Assembly (NCBI GenBank): GCA_030248225.1
Contig: JASANE010021039.1
Location: forward strand, 1 to 14,301
Source of the DNA: Trileptium ribeirensis
Lineage: Eukaryota; Nematoda; Enoplea; Enoplida; Thoracostomopsidae
DNA length: 14,301 bases
Reading direction: 5' to 3'
This document shows positions 8,719 through 14,301 of this stretch, in pieces. Position 1 is the first letter of the stretch. The number at the start of each line of letters is the position of its first letter. The position numbers and the translations under genes are program-made. The notes beneath the pieces were generated by a model. It had not been told where the DNA came from and searched no databases. It saw nothing but the letters and a program-made list of their open reading frames with translations.

Positions 8719-8853
8719 ACCATGCCCAGGACGACAGGGAATACCAAGGCGGCATGGGGGCGGCCTTTAATGAAAAGAAAAAGAAAAATTGTGGTGAAAA
8801 AGGCACCAGCCCCAACACCCCCCTTAGTAAGCCCATGCCGTCCCGGCATGGGT
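8719..8853 (-). mobile_element. Small GC-rich insert with imperfect terminal inverted repeats, right arm
   Basis: This 135-bp copy shows the termini better: ACCATGCCCAGGAC (8719-8732) and GTCCCGGCATGGGT (8840-8853) are imperfect inverted repeats. Inner blocks (GGGGGCGGCC near 8756-8765 and the GGCACCAGCCCC region near 8800-8813) are partly complementary, so the whole insert can be drawn as a hairpin. Confidence 0.45.
8832..8852. repeat. Perfect 9-bp hairpin at the end of the GC-rich insert
   Basis: CCCATGCCG (8832-8840) and CGGCATGGG (8844-8852) are perfectly complementary around a 3-nt loop TCC. The left-arm version (3642-3662) has one mismatch. Confidence 0.7.
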
Positions 8854-9249
8854 AACAAAACCCCGAAAACAATGTAATACATGAACAAATAACATATGAG
8901 TTATAACAAATAATAAACTCTTTTGAAACCCAACGGCAAAGATTATACAAGGCTTATTATTAATGATTTGACATGACAAGGCAAATATATGAGCAAAAAT
9001 ATTATGACCAGTAAGGTGAATAAGTATAAAAGAAAATTTTATTTTTGATTTTTTAAAAAATTTTATTCTTTTTGGAAATTTTTGTAATTATTTAAATTTT
9101 TATAGAACTTTGTAGTTTTTATGACGAAAATAAAAATGGCATACGTTATAAAGCACACGAATAAGGTATCTGTAAACAAAAAATATTTTTATAACAAGTA
9201 TCAAGTAGTATAAGTACAAGTTTATTTTTATAACACACAACAATAACGC
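8854..9249 (-). other. AT-rich zone, right arm
   Basis: This is the inverted counterpart of 3241-3640, with T/A runs such as the one at about 9040-9065. No gene is supported. Confidence 0.6.
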
Positions 9250-9644
9250 TATACGACAACAATGTCCTTTACCCGATAGACTACGAGATAAGCCACGTTT
9301 ACACTGTCAGACGATTGGTATAGTTTCAGTTCATAGCAGCTAGACGTGATAAACACGATAATTGAAGATAATTGGTGCAATAGTAAAAATATATTGTCGA
9401 TAGATCAGTAAATGTAAATGGTCGAATTGTTATTGAAACCAATAATCGAATAGTCACTAATTGAGCCAAATGTCATTACCAGACCGTTCGAATATCATAT
9501 TCGTATCGTAATTGTTCCAAATAGCCAATATTCGACGCATATAATACTATTTAGCGTTCGAATTAACCGATAACAATACAATTGTTTAGCGTCCCTTGCG
9601 CACTCACTATTAATGCTCCGGCTAACGAATCAGGTCGAGACGGG

Positions 9645-9688
9645 CTCGCGACGTTTGGTGAAAACACAAGTATTGAAAAGTTCGCGAG
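9645..9688 (-). repeat. Hairpin in the gene's 3' flank, right copy
   Basis: This is the same hairpin as 2807-2850 in the other arm: CTCGCG plus ACGTTT pairs with AAAAGT plus CGCGAG, with one bulge and one weakened pair. Its retention in both copies shows only that it predates the duplication. Confidence 0.55.
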
Positions 9689-9816
9689 GGACAATTAATG
9701 GGTTATTACAAATTCAAGTTAGGTTATTAGTATCTATTACGGGCACTGTACGGCGAAATTGTGGCAAATGCGACGCATTGTTTTAATCGATTTGGAATTG
9801 TGGTTGAATAGTCATT

Positions 9817-11208
9817 TTAATCGAGTTTTGGCCGTGGCAATGAATCTGGCCAATCACATTCCAACCGCAAGTATGCTGGATTGCCCGGATAGTTACCGAC
9901 TTGGGTGTGCCGTCGCGTAATGTTACCTAGTTCACGCAAGAACGCATTTGAAAACTGTCGTAACGTGGCTAACGCTATGCAATCGACTAATCGTTGATAT
10001 TCCATTCATTCATGTGATAAGATCTTACCTTGAGGTAGCTGTTCACGCAATTGATGCTCAAAATTGTCAACGTCAATCCGTAATCGCTGATATTCAGTGT
10101 TCGGGAACACGAGATCACGAATGTGCGACATCTGTGACGAAATAGTCGTTCGCTGGTCAGTATAGCGTCGCATATCGCGCTGAACATCATCTTCCCATTG
10201 GCGACAGCAAAACACGATAAACACAATCCGTTGAAAATTTCGTACTGCCATTCGACGCAATCGAAGTGCTTCGTAGAAATACCCACGAACTTTGTGCATA
10301 AAGCGATCGTATAGTTCCGGAGTCATGACGACGTTCAACTGCTTTTGAAATATGACTTTTCGTGCCCGTTCTTCCCATTGGAAGAATAGAGCAACCAGCT
10401 CTTGGCTTCTAACAGGCCGATTACGTTCTCATATGTCGTTGAACTCTTTTCGTAAATCAACACGCAGATGGCGCAACAATTGGCGCATCGGTTCATGCAT
10501 TGTCGCGTTATGCAATGTGTCGTAAAAAGTGAAATAATCATAAGTAAGACGATGACCAAACGGAGTGCTACGTGCACTGCGTAGATCCCGTCCATCGAAT
10601 AGTATAGTCGTTAAATCAGACATGTTGACTCTTTCGGTAAGTGGTGCTTCGATCTCAGTGTTTGTCCGTTCCATCGGCACATACCGCACTGGTGATTCCG
10701 ATTCAACGGTATTGGGCTTACGTCCGACAATTGGTCGAACTTCTTTCGTTGGTGTTACTGCAGATGCTTCTTCGAAAACCTCACCATCACTAGGTTTGGA
10801 GTATGATTCCATACCGATTTGTGTCGAAGTCGTCAACTTCGTCGCCACAGTTGGCGCTTAAGTCGAAGTTGTCGGTTGTTCCGACTGATAAATTGATCGC
10901 TGTTGCGATGACTATCGCGCTTCAATTAATGCTAACTGACGATATTGTCTTTCGCAAGATTGACGATCATCGTCGCTCGACAAACTCACGGTTCCTTCAT
11001 GCGAATCCCGTCGAGACGTAAGAGCACGATGACTAACAGTTCGAAAAGCGGTTTTCCTAGTTTGAGTTCCACGCGATTTCAGGTCAGGCGATTCTTTTTC
11101 ACGCAATTGACGTTTTAACTCATCCATTTGACCACGAATATGCTCATTTTCCATGCGTTGCGATTCCATCTGATATCGATGATCCTCGTTAAGCCGATGT
11201 AAATAATG
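9817..11208 (-). pseudogene. C-terminal third of the decayed gene (right-arm copy)
   Basis: A single frame is kept from about 11270 to the final TAA at 9817, interrupted only by TAG 10912, TAA 10858, TGA 10429 and TGA 10006. First comes a coiled coil (RLNEDHRYQMESQRMENEH, ending KRQLREKESPD), then a Ser/Asp patch, a Thr/Gln-rich linker, a segment around NATMHEPMRQLLRHL, and a helical module with MTPELYDRF, NTEYQRLR and a C-terminus LECDWPDSLPRPKLD. The part from 11078 leftwards is duplicated in the left arm. At each stop here the other copy has a sense codon (CAG, TTA, CGC, CGA), so these are real nonsense mutations. The function is unknown; the Leu/Gln-rich helices suggest oligomerisation. 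Confidence 0.75.
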
Positions 11209-11211
11209 CTA

Positions 11212-11541
11212 CGCAGTATCGACGCGATTGTTCAGTTGCATTATTTCCATCGCCAACATTCCATCTAATTGAGCTGCTGTGGGAAACATTAATCCTTGCA
11301 ACTGCACACACTTGCTCAAGTTCCGGTCCACGTAAATTTCCTAACTGTAGTTCCATGTGCAGTGACGGGGAAATCTCCTGGCTGCTCATTACCGGTGGGG
11401 CAGGCAGTTGTTCGACAACATTGTTCGCTTGTTCCCGTTGTTGAACATGTTCATAGGCAACACTAACTAATTTATTAGTGATATTCTCCATTACTGTTGG
11501 TCGTTGCGCATTAGTTACTATTGGTTGCTGAAACGGTGCTC
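11212..11541 (-). pseudogene. Sixth segment: Gln-rich region leading into a coiled coil
   Basis: The text VMENITNKLVSVAYEHVQQ, then ANNVVEQLPAPPVMSS and LHMELQLGNLRGPELEQV, is Gln/Pro-rich with emerging heptads. It is open to 11189, but sensible text leaves that frame near 11270 and continues as MLAMEIMQLNNRVDTA in the frame used to the end of the gene. A TGA at 11540-11542 precedes it and a TAG at 11209-11211 follows. The pattern fits the start of a long coiled coil. It lies just outside the palindrome. Confidence 0.5.
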
Positions 11542-11544
11542 ATA

Positions 11545-11922
11545 AAACATTCGCTACCCGTATATGAGTAGATTGTGGTAACTGAGGCGGTAACAAAATT
11601 TCGCTCTCCCCTGTCCTCGTACTTTAGCGGGACATACAGTCGGGGCGATGTCAGATCAGGCAGGTTCTGCCTGCGCTATTGATACGGTACTAGCTGAAGC
11701 CGATAGCGGTATCGATGACGCGCTCGGCATTCCTACGGTATCATACTCTACTTGACATAGACGGTCCTGCCGTTGGTTGAAGAACTAACGAAGTAGTCCT
11801 TGTCGGTACTACAATAATCAATCGCAACGGAGCAGCTTTTCGCTTAAGACTGGTAGTTCCTATGACAGGTGACTCGGATTCTACAGTAATCCCCATCATA
11901 CAAGCTAAACCCTGTCGTGCCG
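11545..11922 (-). pseudogene. Fifth segment: low-complexity Ser/Thr/Ala linker
   Basis: Open pieces in alternating frames read GITVESESPVIGTTSLKRKA (about 11890 leftwards), then, after a 1-nt shift near 11745, VGMPSASSIPLSASASTVSI, stopping at TGA 11656. After another shift near 11610 they read SEILLPPQLPQSTHIRV. All are disordered linker-like sequence without a fold. This is the most damaged part of the gene, and the frame joins are my reading rather than proven. Confidence 0.35.
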
Positions 11923-12235
11923 CTAAACTACCTTGTTCCTGGCGCTTTCGTTTGTCTCCCGTGCAATTTGTTCATTTTCTATCCATTCCGAATGATATCG
12001 CTCCGGATCTACCGGACTAGCCGTAACCGCTCTTGGATTTCGGACCCGCGTTTGTTCGTCAGGTTCTGGTGTACGAACGGCGGACGGTGACGAAGCAACT
12101 GAGGTTACATTGGGCGGGACGGCTTCACGCAAAATCAAGATCGCTCCAACACAGCAGGGCGTACGGCAACACAGGCTCCGCCAAAATGCTTATCATAAGC
12201 TATTATAATTTTATCGCGCCGACAATCCTTTAGTT
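11923..12235 (-). pseudogene. Fourth segment: short frame-shifted piece then Pro/Ser/Thr-rich text
   Basis: From about 12235 to 12138 the plausible text (DKIIIAYDKHFGGACV) is in a different frame. After a compensating shift near 12138 the frame of the third segment resumes with REAVPPNVTSVASSPSAVRT, a Pro/Ser/Thr-rich disordered stretch, followed by charged helical text (HSEWIENEQIARETNES), and stops at TAG 11923. A +1 and a -1 change close together are typical of small indels in a neutrally drifting gene. No domain is recognised. Confidence 0.45.
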
Positions 12236-12720
12236 CCCAACAGTACGGCCCACTCATTCATGTCCTCATTGAAAATATCTTCGCGTTTTTCCTCCATTTC
12301 TATTTCATCTCCAGTTCCAGCTACAACATCTTAATGACGTCGTATTCGAGACCGACGACGACTACTCTTAGCTTTCAACCGTTTATTCGCAGCATAACAT
12401 GCATTGAATTCATCCATTGCATCTCGAGTACGGTCACGGTTATACTGCAGTTCTGTTGCTCTAATTTCTTCCACCGGAGTATGATCCAAATCAATAAAGT
12501 CTAGGTGCATATTCTGCACATACTGTCGTTGCAGTTGTGCGGGTGTTGCCATAAATAACCGATCAGTATCGCGCTCCAAGTTACCTTCCAATTCAATTAC
12601 GAACGCAGCATCGCCATCGTTTTGATCATTAATTTGGTACAAGTTACTATACTCTTCATTTCGTTCGCCAAAAACCGGCGCATTGAGATACCTTCTCGGC
12701 AACACTCTCTTGATATCCAC
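12211..12720 (-). pseudogene. Third segment of the decayed gene: basic patch followed by acidic tail
   Basis: It is open in the frame shifted by +1 relative to the previous segment and overlaps it by about 65 nt. The text is charged and helical (ATELQYNRDRTRDAMDEF), and ends in a Lys/Arg cluster (KRLKAKSSRRRSRIRRH) that resembles a nuclear localisation or nucleic-acid-binding signal. A TAA at 12331 interrupts it, yet the frame continues with about 39 acidic codons (GDEIEMEEKREDIF, NEWAVLLG) to a TAA at 12211. The smooth basic-to-acidic continuation across the stop is why I call it a lesion rather than a true terminus. Confidence 0.55.
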
Positions 12721-13123
12721 CGCGATTCCTCACAGCATCGGTATTAACCCGTACTGTTAAACCACGCGCATCTGTTGTAAACACTCTAAATATTCGTGGA
12801 AATTGCTCAATCAAATGCCACAGACGATTTACATCATGGCGTCCCATCGGTGGTGGCGTACCGCGACGATGCGCAATGAAAAGCGCTCCGTCAATCAACA
12901 TGACATCATGGGCGCTGTATCGAATGAATCGTCGATATTCCTCAAAGTAGAGCACCCAATCACCAGGACCTACTTGACGCTTACGAATGCCACCTAACAA
13001 CGTCGTGCCATATGGCGTAGGATCTTGGTGAATATGCCCTGTGATTAGGTAGAAAAATCGCCTTAAACTATACCAGCTGCCTACTGCTTCTTGTAAATCC
13101 ATGGAATTTGCATAGGGGAATGG
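12656..13123 (-). pseudogene. Second segment of the decayed gene, in frame after a TAG
   Basis: The frame is the same as that of the preceding segment, from which a single TAG separates it. Seven sense codons follow, then an ATG at 13102 and about 148 open codons. Visible features are aromatic and basic patches (WYSLRRFFYLITGHIH), a Gly/Pro turn (QVGPGDWVLYF) and RRGTPPPMGRHDV. It could be a separate cistron starting at 13102, but the shared frame and tiny gap favour one original frame with a nonsense mutation, or readthrough. Near 12700 the sensible text changes frame into the next segment. No domain is recognised. Confidence 0.55.
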
Positions 13124-13819
13124 CTATTGGTATTTTAAATAACGCACATTCCAGAATCCCGAATCGTTTTTCATGGCCCACCTAATTTTGAGACGCTCGT
13201 TCGACGCTATACACGCGTACAAAGCCGTCGGCATATCAGATCCGAGTGCCATCAGATCGAAAATGAGAACCACTCCTTCAATGATCGCTACCTGCAAAGT
13301 CGCAGCTGCTGTGCTACGCCATTCCTCAGCGTAAGCTAACCTTTCCGGATCTACCCAATACCGAGCGTTGCATGGTAACCAACGCCAACAAACATCGAAT
13401 GGGTCTTTCTCACGCGTTCTTAGATACTTCTCCAACGCTACTCGAAATTCAGGCTGTTGGTTATATCTAATGTTTACATCTTCCATATCACATGCAATCA
13501 AATTGGTAGCTGAACGTTCGATAATTCCTATCGTTGCTTCGATTTGCTTTCGCGAATATACTACTACCACGCTAGCTGCGTGCATCCATTCACGGCCTAC
13601 CATTTTTAAACCACTGGTCCACGCATATAAATTCCATACTGGGTGATTACTATCTTGCCAAGGTGGACCTTGCTGACCTTCTGGCAATGCCAACTGTTGA
13701 TCACTTCGGTCAATTGGACCATCATGGATAATATCTTCCTGATCTGATTCCCAATCAGACAACCAATCAGACCCTTAGGTCGAATCATTACTCTCGGAAT
13801 AGCTCGCTAAACTCGCCAT
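13124..13819 (-). pseudogene. N-terminal segment of the decayed gene: acidic start and Trp-rich domain
   Basis: The most upstream ATG in frame is at 13819. It gives 14 Ser-rich codons before a TAA (13775-13777), after which the same frame stays open for about 216 codons to the TAG at 13124. The text after the stop is acidic (DWESDQEDIIHDGP), then Trp/Tyr-rich (VWNLYAWTSGL, REWMHAASVVVVYS), with a hydrophobic stretch VAIIEGVVLIFDLMALG that looks like a buried helix rather than a clear membrane segment. The downstream open stretch has no ATG at its beginning, which favours 13819 as the ancestral start. The family is unknown. The long open length shows that decay is recent here, or that the protein is still read. 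Confidence 0.6.
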
Positions 13820-14301
13820 TTCAACGTTTATTTTTACCAAACACTACTGATGCTAAATTAGTCGTTAAATATCGCAATAATAGCGCTTCAGTTGAATGTC
13901 GTAATTATCGACCGATAAATAGTTTATTATCTAACCGTAGGTACAATAGTTAATTGTTACTAACAAGAAATTACCCAAAATAGGCAATCTTACGATAAAC
14001 CGTCGTAATTGCCAATTCGCGCACGATTACCATGCATCTAAAATGAAATGACTGTATAGAATGATCTACCGAGCACACCCAGCGTGATCCATCACTCAAT
14101 TATACAGGCTAACCAACTTCCGAGACCGGTAGTTTCAAATGTAAGGTTCGTTAACGCTTTTGATATCGGCAAGCACTGGCTGACAACCAGATAACTAGAG
14201 CATTGCTTTATCGCTACTGAAGACTATACCACACGCGCCTTCCAGCTTTGGCTCTGGCATGTTTCATTCAACAGCGAAAAATAGAAAGATAGAATGAGAA
14301 G
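13820..14301. other. 5' flank of the decayed gene
   Basis: These 480 bp are upstream of the ancestral ATG on the minus strand. I see no convincing TATA box, no tRNA, and no ORF beyond about 22 codons. The sequence is not repeated in the left flank of the window. Confidence 0.6.

Larger units (their letters stand above)
6377..11078 (-). repeat. Right arm of a giant imperfect palindrome
   Basis: This is the inverted counterpart of 1413-5947. It is about 170-190 bp longer, mostly through differences between the gene stop (9817) and the inner edge. Anchor pairs that fix the alignment are the gene stop codons 2676-2678 and 9817-9819, the CCATGCC/GGCATGG insert at 3641 and 8853, and the GCTAGCGGAAGGGCCGA block at 5884-5900 and 6409-6425. 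At its outer edge it runs without a break into the 5' part of the gene, which the left arm lacks. Confidence 0.93.
9817..13819 (-). pseudogene. Decayed gene for an unrecognised large protein (about 1,330 codons originally)
   Basis: A chain of open segments on the minus strand runs from an ATG at 13819 (G at -3, G at +4) to a TAA at 9817-9819. The visible lesions are in-frame stops at 13775 (TAA), 13124 (TAG), 12331 (TAA), 11540 (TGA), 11209 (TAG), 10912 (TAG), 10858 (TAA), 10429 (TGA) and 10006 (TGA), plus frame changes near 12700, 12230, 12140, 11910, 11745, 11610 and 11270. Protein-like text continues across every lesion, so this was one long frame. Order of parts: acidic N-terminus, Trp-rich globular region, basic patch, Pro/Ser/Thr/Gln-rich middle, coiled coil, helical C-terminal module. 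I recognise no reverse transcriptase, integrase, transposase, polymerase, protease or zinc knuckle. Introns could account for some breaks, but no clear GT-AG pairs were identified. The last third is repeated inverted at 1413-2678. It might be a structural (gag- or capsid-like) protein of a mobile element, but that is a guess. Confidence 0.75.

Noticed and set aside
8588..8950. Open frames on both strands around the GC-rich insert of the right arm
   Set aside because: They overlap each other and the AT microsatellite, lack any recognisable protein pattern and are not kept in the left arm.
1413..11078. Terminal inverted repeats of one very large DNA transposon (Polinton-like)
   Set aside because: The outer edges are not element ends: the right arm continues in frame into the gene, and no polymerase, integrase or protease is present between the arms.
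12803..12997. Plus-strand open frames within 12033-13646
   Set aside because: They lie antisense to the long minus-strand segments and show no independent protein character.

Overview
This window looks like nuclear DNA of an animal, most likely an arthropod. There is no bacterial gene packing. It contains decayed coding sequence, a non-autonomous DNA transposon, AT microsatellites, a satellite-like array and CpG-containing coding remnants typical of lightly methylated invertebrate genomes. The exact taxon cannot be read from it. I found no intact gene, no RNA gene and no CRISPR.

Layout. (1) 39-367 is a 329-bp MITE with 46-bp terminal inverted repeats and TTA target-site duplications, which fits the PIF/Harbinger class. 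(2) 371-1412 is unassigned non-coding DNA. (3) 1413-5947 and 6377-11078 are the two arms of a very large imperfect palindrome, separated by a spacer of about 430 bp. (4) 11079-13819 continues, outside the palindrome, the gene whose 3' half lies in the right arm. (5) 13820-14301 is the 5' flank of that gene.

The gene. On the minus strand, 13819 down to 9817 is one long decayed reading frame (about 1,330 codons originally) for a protein I do not recognise. It has an acidic N-terminus, a Trp-rich globular part, a basic Arg/Lys patch resembling a nuclear localisation signal, a Pro/Ser/Thr/Gln-rich middle, a coiled coil, and a C-terminal helical module ending at the same stop codon in both copies. 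The left arm (1413-2678, plus strand) carries a 5'-truncated second copy of the last third. In the shared portion every stop and frameshift is private to one copy. An intact gene was therefore duplicated first, and both copies then decayed separately; about 9% substitution divergence was counted in a 180-bp sample.

The non-coding part of the arms runs 3' of the gene toward the centre. Going inward it holds about 570 bp of well-conserved sequence with a hairpin, an AT-rich zone, a 130-bp GC-rich insert with imperfect terminal repeats, a 900-bp tract almost without G on the sense strand (5 G in 900 nt) with a degenerate unit of about 168 bp, and an inner segment where the arms differ mainly by small indels. 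Beyond that are a short AACG/ACGG-rich block and the spacer.

The most unusual items are the palindrome with its tail-to-tail gene remnants, the strand-asymmetric satellite mirrored in both arms, and the sharp switch from substitution-type to indel-type divergence along the arms. The last may reflect biology of long hairpins or a long-read assembly artefact.
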